Assembly: GCA_022842245.1 (NCBI GenBank)
Contig: JALHPZ010000023.1
Coordinates: 1-64,000 of the forward strand
Reading direction: 5' to 3'
Length of the DNA: 64,000 bases
Origin: Gemmataceae bacterium
GTDB lineage: Bacteria > Planctomycetota > Planctomycetia > Gemmatales > Gemmataceae
Shown here: piece after piece, positions 56,682 through 64,000 of the stretch
Layout: each line of letters opens with the position of its first letter
How positions within the stretch are numbered: the stretch's first letter is position 1
Notes under the pieces: model-generated
The model's database searches: none
The model's input: the letters and a program-made list of their open reading frames with translations, nothing else
Told to the model about the DNA's origin: nothing
Translations under genes and position numbers: made by a program

Positions 56682-56712
56682 AAAAACGGGGACCGGTTGA
56701 AACCGGTCCCCG
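56682..56712 (-). terminator. Terminator of Gfo/Idh/MocA gene, between converging genes
   Basis: A 12-bp perfect stem CGGGGACCGGTT / AACCGGTCCCCG (56687-56698, 56701-56712) with a 2-nt loop (in practice a 4-nt loop after opening the last pair) is followed on the minus strand by TTTTTGTTGTTG. It also lies just after the plus-strand gene that ends at 56652. Confidence 0.9.
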
Positions 56713-56731
56713 CGTGCGTGATCGGCCGATC

Positions 56732-58288
56732 TTACGCCCCGGCCGGGTCCTTGCCGCCGACCCACGGGCCGGCCAGCTTGAAGTCCTCCGGCGGCGTCAC
56801 GCTGCTGCCGGCGTCGCCGCCCTGCCAGCCCATGATCTGGTTCGCCTTGCCGCGAGCCTTGCTGCGCGCCTCCCAGTTCTTCGCCCAGCTGCCGTCGGCG
56901 TCGACCATCTTCCGGGCTTCCTTGTCCCAGTAGATGACCTTGTCGTTCCGGTAGCTCTGCACGCCCATGTTGACGGTGCTGAACGCCGCGGCGCCCAGCT
57001 CCGGCGTGCTGAGCGTCCCCTGGTTCCCCGCCGCCACGCACTTCAGGAAGTTGTCCCAAAGGGCATAGGTGAGCGCCGGGTTCGGCTCCTTCACGGGGTC
57101 GTAACCGGCGGGGGCCTCGAACCCGCCCTCGACCAGTTCGCCCTTTGCCGCCGCCGCATCGCCGGGGCCACGCGCCTTGCCGGTCGAATCCTGCGGAATC
57201 ACTTCGAAGCCCTTCATCAGGTCGCCGGCCAGAGGTACGAACTTGATCGTGGCCGTCTTGCCGCGGATCACTTCGTCGATCGGGTAGTCGTTGCACATCG
57301 TCGCCGTCACGAACATCTGGCAGCCTTCGTCGTAGTCCGCACAGACCATGCTGACGTCCGGCACGTCGCGGGTGTCGTACTCGAGGTACAGCCCGCCGCC
57401 GCCGACCACGCGCCGCGGGTAGCGCACGCCCATCGCCGCGATCAGGTGCGTCACCTGGTGCACGAAGAGGTCGGTGAACATGCCGCCGCCGAACGGCCAG
57501 TAGCAGCGCCACTGGGCAAACACGGCCCGGTCGAACGCGTATTCCTCCGGGGTCGGCCCCAGCTTCTCACCGGCGATCTCGAACTTGTGGCCGAGGAACA
57601 TGTCCCAGTCCACCGTCGTCGGGTTCATTGTCTTCGTCAGGTTGTAGTAGCGCCACTGGCCGACGAGCGAGTTGCGGTAGTACCGCGTCTGCGCCTGCAT
57701 GACGTGGCCGATCTTGCCGCTCTTCACAAGGTCGTACGCCTTCTGCCAGGTCGGGTCGGCCATGCTCTGCACGCCGACGGACATCACCTTGCCCGTCTTC
57801 TTCCAGCTATCGACGACCGCCTGCGCCTGCGCGATCGTGCGCGTCATCGGCTTTTCGCAGTAGACGTGCTTCCCGGCCTCCATCGCGTCGATCGTCTGCC
57901 GCGCGTGCCAGTGGTCCGGCGTGCAGATGCACACCACGTCCACGTCCTTGAGGTCGAGGATGCGGCGATAGTCCTTCACGATGTGGTCGGCTTCCGTCAC
58001 GCCCATGCGCTTGGCGGAGGGGAACAGGCCCTGTCCCTTGCCCTTGCCCTTCGACGGGTCGCCATCCCAGACGTCGCACGCGGCGACGAGGGCCACGTCC
58101 TTCGTCAGTTCCTTGCGCTTGAGGCTGACGTCGATGTGCTGCTGGCAGCGGCCGCCGACGCCGATGAACGCCAGCCGGGCGGCCGTGTTCGCGCCCGGCA
58201 CCTGGGCGTAGCTCTTCGCGGTCAGCGACATCGCCGTCCCCGCGACGGCGGCGGACTTGAGGAACGTCCGGCGGTGGGATTTCTTCAT
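56732..58288 (-). CDS. Gfo/Idh/MocA family oxidoreductase, Tat-exported
   Basis: A 518-residue protein. The N-terminal Tat motif is HRRTFLKSAAVAGTAMSL. The Rossmann fold has LAFIGVGGRCQQHI (GxGGR in this family) and the EKPMTRT motif near residue 144, with GVQSMADPTWQKA and a C-terminal substrate domain. Such enzymes are NAD(P)-dependent dehydrogenases or, in some branches, NAD-dependent glycosidases acting on sugars; substrate unknown. Periplasmic export with bound cofactor fits Tat use and is frequent in planctomycetes. GGAG precedes the start. Followed by a strong terminator; the hydrolase gene lies upstream and may be in the same unit. Confidence 0.93.
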   Translation of the reverse strand: MKKSHRRTFLKSAAVAGTAMSLTAKSYAQVPGANTAARLAFIGVGGRCQQHIDVSLKRKELTKDVALVAACDVWDGDPSKGKGKGQGLFPSAKRMGVTEADHIVKDYRRILDLKDVDVVCICTPDHWHARQTIDAMEAGKHVYCEKPMTRTIAQAQAVVDSWKKTGKVMSVGVQSMADPTWQKAYDLVKSGKIGHVMQAQTRYYRNSLVGQWRYYNLTKTMNPTTVDWDMFLGHKFEIAGEKLGPTPEEYAFDRAVFAQWRCYWPFGGGMFTDLFVHQVTHLIAAMGVRYPRRVVGGGGLYLEYDTRDVPDVSMVCADYDEGCQMFVTATMCNDYPIDEVIRGKTATIKFVPLAGDLMKGFEVIPQDSTGKARGPGDAAAAKGELVEGGFEAPAGYDPVKEPNPALTYALWDNFLKCVAAGNQGTLSTPELGAAAFSTVNMGVQSYRNDKVIYWDKEARKMVDADGSWAKNWEARSKARGKANQIMGWQGGDAGSSVTPPEDFKLAGPWVGGKDPAGA

Positions 58289-58320
58289 GGCTCGAACTCC
58301 GAGGGAAAGGTAAGAGTGTT

Positions 58321-58348
58321 AAGCCCGGACACGATCGTCTCCGGGCTT
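58321..58348 (-). terminator. Hairpin after the hydrolase gene
   Basis: A 9-bp perfect stem AAGCCCGGA / TCCGGGCTT (58321-58329, 58340-58348) with a 10-nt loop lies 12 bases after the hydrolase stop on the minus strand. The following TTAACACTCTT is a poor U-tract, so partial termination is likely. Confidence 0.5.
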
Positions 58349-58359
58349 GAATGGCGATT

Positions 58360-59088
58360 TCACTTCTTCGAATGGCTGAGCAGCCACCCATACAACTCGT
58401 CGTGGGCGTAGGCGGCGTCCCACGAGTTATGACCGACGTAGGGAAACTCGCTGTAGCGCGGCTGGCCGCCGGCCTTCTTGATCGCTTCGATCATGTCCTG
58501 CGACAGCTTCGCCGGCACCACCTTGTCCTCCGCGCCGTGGAAGCACCAGATCGGCAGGTCCTTGAGCTTCTCGCCCCACTCCGCCTTGCCGCCGCCGCAG
58601 ATCGGCGCGATCGCCGCGAACTTCTCCGGCATCGCCGCCGCGATCGACCATGTGCCGAAACCGCCCATGCTCAGGCCCGTCAGGTACAGCCGCTTCGGGT
58701 CGCCGTTGTATTCCTTCACCACCTCGTCCAGCATCGCCAGCGCCCGTTTGCCGTTCGGGCTGTCTGCCCGCCAATCCCGCGTCTCCGCCTGCGGGATGAT
58801 CGTGATGAACTTGAACAGTTGCTTCTTCTCCTCCATCCGCTTGATATGCGGAGCGATCCCCTGCTGGATCGGCATCATGCTCCCGCCCTTCGTCTCGCCG
58901 GCCCCGTGCAGGAACAGCAGCACCGGCGACGGCTTATCCTTGTCGTGGTTCGCCGGCAGGAAGACGACGTATGGTGACTCGTGCCCGTCTTCGTTCTTGA
59001 ACACCTTGTCGACGAACGTGCCCTTGTCGGCGGCGGCGAGCGGAGCGGTGAGCATGGCGACCATCGCGAAAGCGGAGAGTCGGAGCAT
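58360..59088 (-). CDS. Secreted alpha/beta hydrolase (carboxylesterase/feruloyl esterase-like)
   Basis: A 242-residue exported enzyme with a signal peptide at 1-20. The alpha/beta hydrolase fold shows an oxyanion motif FLHGAGE, nucleophile elbow GLSMGG (S140), acid residue D188 (HGAEDKVVP) and catalytic H220 (VGHNSWDAAY), so the triad is complete. The overall size and motif pattern resemble PHB depolymerase/feruloyl-esterase-like or prolyl-oligopeptidase-like single-domain hydrolases. Substrate not identifiable. GGAG precedes the start. It precedes the Gfo/Idh/MocA gene on the same strand, 72 bases apart. Confidence 0.92.
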   Translation of the reverse strand: MLRLSAFAMVAMLTAPLAAADKGTFVDKVFKNEDGHESPYVVFLPANHDKDKPSPVLLFLHGAGETKGGSMMPIQQGIAPHIKRMEEKKQLFKFITIIPQAETRDWRADSPNGKRALAMLDEVVKEYNGDPKRLYLTGLSMGGFGTWSIAAAMPEKFAAIAPICGGGKAEWGEKLKDLPIWCFHGAEDKVVPAKLSQDMIEAIKKAGGQPRYSEFPYVGHNSWDAAYAHDELYGWLLSHSKK

Positions 59089-59250
59089 GGAGAAATCTCC
59101 GGGAGAGAATTGCCCTCAGTTTATCGTACTTCGGAACCATCGGCACGCGCGAACCGGGCTATTGGGCAACCATTGTTTCGAAATCGCCGGGTGGTTTTCT
59201 CTCGCGGCCGTACGTCGACTCCGCTATCGTGCAGGCACGGAGACTCTGCC
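59089..59250. other. Divergent intergenic region
   Basis: 162 bases between divergent hydrolase and lipoprotein genes. GGAG at about 59240 is the ribosome binding site of the latter. No convincing promoter or structured RNA was seen. Confidence 0.4.
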
Positions 59251-60786
59251 ATGTTGCCTCTCACCCGATCCTTCTGGCTGTTCATCCTGCTGCTGGCCGT
59301 ACCGGGCTGCGGTGGATGCGGCGGAGGCGGCGGTGTTCCCAAGGCATCGTTCAAGCCGTCGAAGGAGACGACCTACATTACGGAGCCGGTGGATGCCGAC
59401 GGGTATCTCGATTACGAGACGGCGCTGAACGAGCGGCTGCGCGGCACGATCACGCCGGAGACGAACGCGAACGTACTGCTCTGGCAGGCCCTCGGCCCGA
59501 AGCCGGAGGGCAAGGCGATGCACGAGGATTATTGGAAGTGGCTCGGTGTGAAACCACCGCCGGAAGAGGGGGAGTATTTCATCGATTCGCGCGAGTTCTT
59601 CAAACAACAAGGGCGGGAGGAGTTCGACGAGAACTTCCACAAGTTCGAAGACCAGTTGGCTCAGAAGCCTTGGAGCGCCAAGGATCACGCCGACTATGTG
59701 GAATGGCTGAAACGGAACGAGAAGCCGTTGGATATCGTCCGACATGCTCTACTTCGTGATCATTATTTCAATCCGAAAGTATCAAGGACCGATACTGGAT
59801 CGCGCGGCCGATTGGTGCAAGCTTCGCTCTCGAACGTACAGAAACTACGGCAGGTTGCGGATGCGCTCGCCATGCGAGCGATGCTGAAGGTTGATGAAGC
59901 GAAATACGATTCGGCTTCAAAAGACCTTATCGCGATCCATCGGCTGGCCAGGATTGCGGCACGGGCGGAATCCGCTCTTGAACTCCTGTTGGCCTGTTCG
60001 TTGGAAGCCGAAGCTTATCGAGGAGGGCTGCACCTGATCGAACGGATGAATCCGAATTCGCCCGGCGCAAGACGCCATGTGGACGATCTTCGAAAACTGA
60101 CTCAATTGCCGAATGTTGCAACGTGTCTGAAGACTACCGAACGGCTCGAATTCCTTGATCAAATCCAGTGGGCAAGCAAATACGGCATGCATACGCTCGG
60201 CGATTTCGGAGCCGCTCCTCCGGAGTCGGAGATTTCGGAGACGATACAGAAAGTCGACTGGCCTGCCGTATTCCGTCTCGTGTCGAAGGCCTTCGATCGG
60301 ATGGAGCAAATCTTTTCAGTGAAAGATCGTACTCTTCGAAGCGCCCAATGGGAGGAATTTCGAAAGAAGCTGAAAGAACTCGACTTCGACCTGGATGATG
60401 ATGCAGAGGCCGGGAAAATACGGATGGTGATCAGCGAAAACGTTGCTCGATTGCTAATGAAACTCCTGATCCCGGAATATTATCGAGTCCAAAACGCTCG
60501 CGATCGAACTGTACAGTACCAGCGCAATCTCCAACTCGCCTTCGCCCTCGCGGCCTATCGCGCCGACCACGGCAAGTACCCCGCCCAGCTCGCCGATCTC
60601 GCGCCGAAGTACCTCGACAAGATTCCGAACGACTACTTCACCGACAAGCCGCTCGTCTACAAGCCGAACGCGACCGGCTACCTGCTCTACAGCGTCGGCG
60701 AGAATGGCCGGGACGACGGCGGAGCCACGTTCAGCGACGAGCCGAGCGGCGACGATCTCGTCGTGCGGATGCCGAGCGCGAAATAG
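59251..60786 (+). CDS. Hypothetical lipoprotein
   Basis: A 511-residue protein with a lipoprotein signal: LTRSFWLFILLLAVPGC with C18 or C21 following. The rest has no domain I recognise; it is mostly charged and helical, and the C-terminal 85 residues (FALAAYRADHGKYPAQLADLAPKYL...NDYFTDKPLVYK) resemble a tail common in planctomycete secreted proteins. Codon usage changes sharply near 60523: third-position GC is 18 of 34 codons just before and 29 of 34 just after. Start at 59251 for the lipoprotein signal and GGAG; 90 open upstream codons are not protein-like. Followed after 15 bases by the symporter gene. Confidence 0.8.
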   Translation: MLPLTRSFWLFILLLAVPGCGGCGGGGGVPKASFKPSKETTYITEPVDADGYLDYETALNERLRGTITPETNANVLLWQALGPKPEGKAMHEDYWKWLGVKPPPEEGEYFIDSREFFKQQGREEFDENFHKFEDQLAQKPWSAKDHADYVEWLKRNEKPLDIVRHALLRDHYFNPKVSRTDTGSRGRLVQASLSNVQKLRQVADALAMRAMLKVDEAKYDSASKDLIAIHRLARIAARAESALELLLACSLEAEAYRGGLHLIERMNPNSPGARRHVDDLRKLTQLPNVATCLKTTERLEFLDQIQWASKYGMHTLGDFGAAPPESEISETIQKVDWPAVFRLVSKAFDRMEQIFSVKDRTLRSAQWEEFRKKLKELDFDLDDDAEAGKIRMVISENVARLLMKLLIPEYYRVQNARDRTVQYQRNLQLAFALAAYRADHGKYPAQLADLAPKYLDKIPNDYFTDKPLVYKPNATGYLLYSVGENGRDDGGATFSDEPSGDDLVVRMPSAK

Positions 60787-60801
60787 TAATATCTTCTCCC
60801 A

Positions 60802-62331
60802 ATGCCGAACGCACTCCTCTCAAACGCCGACCTCGCCATCGTGGCCGCGTACATCCTCGCCATGACGGCGATGGGGGCGTGGTTCACCCGCAAGCAGAAG
60901 GACCTGAAGGCCTACTTCGTCGGCGGGCGGAACGTCGGTTGGTTCATGGTCCTCGTCTCCATCGTCGCCACGGAGACGAGTGCCGTCACCTTCCTCAGCG
61001 TCCCCGGCGTCGGGTACAAGCCCGGCGGAAACTTCACCTTCATCCAACTCTCCTTCGGCTACGTCGTCGGCCGCTGCCTCGTCGCATGGCTGCTGCTGCC
61101 GCTGTACATGAAGGGCGAACTCTTCAGCGCCTACCAGGTGCTCCGCGAGAAGTTCGGCCCGTCCGTGCAGCGTGTCGCCTCGGGGCTGTTCCTCGTCACG
61201 CGTACCATCGCCGACGGCCTGCGTCTGTTCCTGACGGCGCTCGTCATCCAATACGTCGGCATTGGCGTCGAACCCGCCATCCTGCTCGTCGGCGTCGTCA
61301 CCATCGTCTACACGTTCCTCGGCGGCATGAAGGCGGTGCTCTGGACGGATCTCATCCAGTTCGTCATCAAGATCGCCGGGGCCGCCGTCGCCGGGATCGT
61401 CGTGCTGGCGAGCCTGCCGGGCGGTTGGAGCCAGTATGTCGAAATCGGCAGCGCGAACGCGAAGTTCGTCTGGCTCGACCCGGTCTTCGATGTCACGGTC
61501 GCGTATTCGTTCTGGACCGGCCTGCTCGGCGGGGCGGTGTTCAGCATGGCGTCGCACGGGGCCGACCAACTCATGGTGCAGCGCTACCTCTGCGCCCGAT
61601 CGCTCGGGCATGCCAGGTTGGCGCTGGTGCTCAGCGGCTTCACGATCCTCGTGCAGTTCCTGCTCTTCCTTGCCGTCGGCGTCGGCCTGTTCGTGGCGAA
61701 GCAGGCGGGCGTGTTCGACCCGGGGGCCGCGACGCCGGACGAGGTCTTCGGCCTGTTCATCGTGACGAAGCTGAATTACGGACTCGCCGGGCTGCTCGTC
61801 GCCGCGATCCTCGCCGCGGCGATGTCGACGCTGTCGTCGTCGCTCAACAGCTCGGCGAACGCCTTCGTGACGGACTTCTACAAGCCGCTGGTGCCGAATC
61901 GGAGCGAGGAGAGCTACGTGCGGCTCTCGCGGATCATGACCGTCGTCTGGGGCCTCGCGCAGATGGGCGTGGCCGTGATCGCATACCGCACGGCCGGGAA
62001 CGAGCGCAGCGTCGTGGACCGCGTGCTCGCCGTCGCCGGGCTGACGACGGGCTTGATCCTCGGATTGTTCCTGTTGGGCCGAATGAGGAAGCCGGTGCCG
62101 AGCGCCGCCGCGATCGCGGGCTTGCTCTCGGGCGCGGTGATCGTGGGGCTGGCGTATCTGCCATCCTTTGACTTCGCCCAGGACTGGTTGAAGGCGAACC
62201 TGCCGTCGATGTTCCCCGCCGACCGGAAGACGGCGCTCGCCTTCCCGTGGTACGCCCCGCTCGGCGCGGGGACGACGGTGCTGGTGGCGCTCGCCGTCGG
62301 TATGATCAACCGCAAACCCGCCTCAGCATGA
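60802..62331 (+). CDS. Sodium:solute symporter family protein
   Basis: A 509-residue membrane protein with about 13 hydrophobic helices, the pattern of the sodium:solute symporter family. Motifs include the early GAWFTRKQKDLKAYFVGGRNVGWF, SIVATETSAVTFLSVPGVGYKPGG (helix 2-3), GGMKAVLWTDLIQFVIKI and AAAMSTLSSSLNSSANAFVTDFYKPL. It imports a solute with Na+; the substrate is not identifiable. No ribosome binding site is evident, and the short gap to the lipoprotein gene suggests co-transcription. Confidence 0.95.
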   Translation: MPNALLSNADLAIVAAYILAMTAMGAWFTRKQKDLKAYFVGGRNVGWFMVLVSIVATETSAVTFLSVPGVGYKPGGNFTFIQLSFGYVVGRCLVAWLLLPLYMKGELFSAYQVLREKFGPSVQRVASGLFLVTRTIADGLRLFLTALVIQYVGIGVEPAILLVGVVTIVYTFLGGMKAVLWTDLIQFVIKIAGAAVAGIVVLASLPGGWSQYVEIGSANAKFVWLDPVFDVTVAYSFWTGLLGGAVFSMASHGADQLMVQRYLCARSLGHARLALVLSGFTILVQFLLFLAVGVGLFVAKQAGVFDPGAATPDEVFGLFIVTKLNYGLAGLLVAAILAAAMSTLSSSLNSSANAFVTDFYKPLVPNRSEESYVRLSRIMTVVWGLAQMGVAVIAYRTAGNERSVVDRVLAVAGLTTGLILGLFLLGRMRKPVPSAAAIAGLLSGAVIVGLAYLPSFDFAQDWLKANLPSMFPADRKTALAFPWYAPLGAGTTVLVALAVGMINRKPASA

Positions 62332-62400
62332 TTGTGTCTTTGGTGGCTAGGACATGGATGAAAGCGACGAGAAATCATCCAAGTGTTCTCTCTCAATCTT

Positions 62401-62601
62401 CAGTCCGAAGGACTGGGAGTGCTTAGCCCAGGGCAACGCCCTGGGTATTGGCACCCACAAACCGGCAGTCTGAAGGACTGCGACACAAGAGCCATCGATT
62501 CAACCGTGTAGGTTTCTTGTCCCAGTCCTACGGACTGGAGATTCCTTGACGCCCAACCCAGGGCGTTGCCCTGGGCTAAGCACTCCCAGGCCTTCGGCCT
62601 G
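62401..62601. repeat. Nested palindromic repeat with a perfect 34-bp inverted repeat
   Basis: In the 446-base gap 62332-62777 a 34-bp sequence (62413-62446) recurs as an exact inverted copy at 62556-62589. Each arm also contains its own hairpin (CCCAGGGC-AAC-GCCCTGGG on the left). Short palindromes CAGTCC-GAA-GGACTG (62401-62415), CAGTC-TGAAG-GACTG (62466-62480), CAGTCC-TAC-GGACTG (62523-62537) and CAGGCC-TTC-GGCCTG (62587-62601) lie around and between. No gene is seen in the gap. Confidence 0.92.
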
Positions 62602-62777
62602 AAGAAATGCTGAAGTCCATGACTTCTGCCTCATGAGGGATTGCGGAATCGACAGATGATCGCACAACTCAAGAAACGCAATCCGCATCGACTTCGGTCT
62701 ATGTAAACTGTGACAGACGGATTGAATTGCCTGTGTTTCGAAGACCATCCCGCCTGAACCCTCTTCCCGGATTGGCC

Positions 62778-64000
62778 ATGTCGCGATTCCTTGTCGCCCT
62801 CGCGGTCCTGTCGTTCTCGTCCGTCGCCTTCGCCCAGGAATCCGCCCTCTCGCGGCACTGGCTCTGGTCCACGGCTCACGCCGTCCCCTACGAGACGACC
62901 TCCGAGCAGAGCGGCTACTTCTCCATCGTCGAAGGCTTGAACAAGAAGATTTACATCGGCACGGCCAAATATCAGGAGAACGCCTTCCTCGTCGAGTTCG
63001 ATCCCACTTCGAAAGCGATGAAGGTCGTCCTCGACGCCAACAAGGAGATCGGCACGAGCCTGAAGGGCTTCGCGTCGCAATCGAAGTTCCACACGCGCAA
63101 CAACGTCGGCCCGAGCGGCAAGATCTACCTCGGTACCAAACAGGGCTACCCCACGAAGGGCGAGAAGCGCACCGATTACCCCGGCGGCTACCCGATGGTC
63201 TTCGACCCGGCCACGGGGAAGACGAAGGTCTATCCGATCCCGATTCCGCACCAGGGGATCATCAGCGTGACGCCGGACGAGTCGCGCGACCTCGCGTACA
63301 TCTCGACCTGCTCCGACGAACGGCCGACCGAGAGCGCCCACTTCATGATTCTGGATTTGAAGACGGGCAAGTACCGCGACCTGATCGACAGCCGCCACAT
63401 GTACGCGTTCATCGTGCTGGACCACCTCGGCCGGGCGTATCACCCACTGATCGGCGGCGACATAGCCCGGTACGATCCGCGCACCGAAAAGCTCGAACGG
63501 CTGAAGCAGACGATCGACGGGAAGGTGCCGACGAAGGAATCGAACCTCGCGCACCCGGAGAGCCATCCGATCAACTGGGAAGTGTCGCCGGACCGGAAGA
63601 CGCTCTACGCCGTGGCGATGAGCACGAACCAACTGTTTGCCTACGACCTGACGGCGGCGGGTGACACGCTGCCGGGGAAGAGCCTCGGCAAGCTAAACCC
63701 AGAGACGACGGCGACCGATTGCCGGGCGATGTGCGTGGCGCCGGACGGCACGGTCTGGGCCGGGATCACGGCGACGTTCGGGCCGCGCGGGCAGTTCGTC
63801 CACGTGTCGAGCTGGAAGCCCGGCGATGCCGCACCGACCGATCGCGGCGCGGTGGCGATCGGCAATCCGGACTTCACCACCTTCAAGGGGAAAGACGGCA
63901 AGGACCTCCCCTACCACCACGGCGTCTACCCGCTCAAAGACGGCACGCTGCTGCCGCGGTACGTCGTGATGGGCATCTGCGCCGGTAGCGACGGCACCGT
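62778..64000 (+). CDS. Secreted beta-propeller-like protein, cut by window end
   Basis: The first 407 codons are inside the window and no stop is reached. Signal peptide at 1-19 (LVALAVLSFSSVAFA). The rest consists of beta-propeller-type repeats, for example NNVGPSGKIYLGT, ISVTPDESRDLAYIST, WEVSPDRKTLYAVAMST and MCVAPDGTVWAGIT, more like YncE/SMP-30-type than WD40. No catalytic motif seen so far. It follows the palindromic repeat; a ribosome binding site is not obvious. Confidence 0.85.
   Translation, partial: MSRFLVALAVLSFSSVAFAQESALSRHWLWSTAHAVPYETTSEQSGYFSIVEGLNKKIYIGTAKYQENAFLVEFDPTSKAMKVVLDANKEIGTSLKGFASQSKFHTRNNVGPSGKIYLGTKQGYPTKGEKRTDYPGGYPMVFDPATGKTKVYPIPIPHQGIISVTPDESRDLAYISTCSDERPTESAHFMILDLKTGKYRDLIDSRHMYAFIVLDHLGRAYHPLIGGDIARYDPRTEKLERLKQTIDGKVPTKESNLAHPESHPINWEVSPDRKTLYAVAMSTNQLFAYDLTAAGDTLPGKSLGKLNPETTATDCRAMCVAPDGTVWAGITATFGPRGQFVHVSSWKPGDAAPTDRGAVAIGNPDFTTFKGKDGKDLPYHHGVYPLKDGTLLPRYVVMGICAGSDGT

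Noticed and set aside
62401..62601. CRISPR array
   Set aside because: Repeats are inverted and nested, not direct with even spacers, and no cas gene is nearby.
62500..62748. 82-codon minus-strand frame in the palindromic repeat region
   Set aside because: It is mainly translated repeat sequence with no ribosome binding site or conserved features.

Overview
The window looks like chromosome from a planctomycete, most probably of the Gemmataceae type. The base composition is GC-rich. Several families in it are characteristic of Planctomycetota: a DUF1501 protein with a Tat-type signal, a planctomycete-type c cytochrome fused to WD40 repeats, a PPC-domain secreted protein, a very large TPR protein with DUF1581/DUF1583-like C-terminal modules, a Tat-exported Gfo/Idh/MocA oxidoreductase, a Hanks-type kinase and many WD40 proteins. 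Assignments rest on motifs read from translations; no database search was run.

Layout. 51-4198 (minus): PPC-domain protein followed by a cytochrome c/WD40 protein. 4413-6807 (plus): DUF2760 protein, DUF1501 protein and ribosomal protein bL27 with a strong terminator. 6882-15323 (minus): a five-gene MoxR / DUF58 / BatA-like VWA / large VWA / coiled-coil membrane protein operon of the aerotolerance type; three of its junctions carry members of a hairpin-forming repeat also found at 1518-1584. 15713-30807 (plus): a 3869-residue TPR protein, a 939-residue WD40 protein with about 21 repeats, and MsrA. 30975-48424 (minus): a type IV pilus or type II secretion-like locus in two probable transcription units, pilB-pilT (ending at a terminator) and gspE-pilC plus six prepilin-like genes, the last a 1553-residue GspK/PilX-like protein. 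48676-50106 (plus): PhoD-like phosphatase. 50107-51752: two genes enclosed by a 34-bp near-perfect inverted repeat. 51768-56652 (plus): amidohydrolase, enolase-superfamily enzyme, Ser/Thr kinase, and a secretin-N/STN-like secreted protein. 56732-59088 (minus): Gfo/Idh/MocA oxidoreductase and a secreted alpha/beta hydrolase. 59251-64000 (plus): lipoprotein, sodium:solute symporter, a nested palindromic repeat with a perfect 34-bp inverted repeat, and the start of a secreted beta-propeller protein cut by the window end.

How it works together. The pilus-like locus supplies two assembly-type ATPases, one retraction-type ATPase, the inner-membrane platform and a full set of major/minor prepilins, but no secretin, alignment proteins (PilMNOP) or prepilin peptidase, which must lie elsewhere. 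The MoxR operon is a typical AAA+/VWA chaperone-like set at the membrane. Many of the remaining genes encode exported proteins (signal peptides, Tat motifs, one lipobox), consistent with the elaborate periplasm of planctomycetes. No tRNA, rRNA, CRISPR array, transposase or phage gene was recognised. The most unusual items are the giant GspK-like protein, the acidic tail of PilT, the giant TPR protein with a duplicated C-terminal module, the inverted-repeat-flanked two-gene segment, and the three families of intergenic palindromic repeats.
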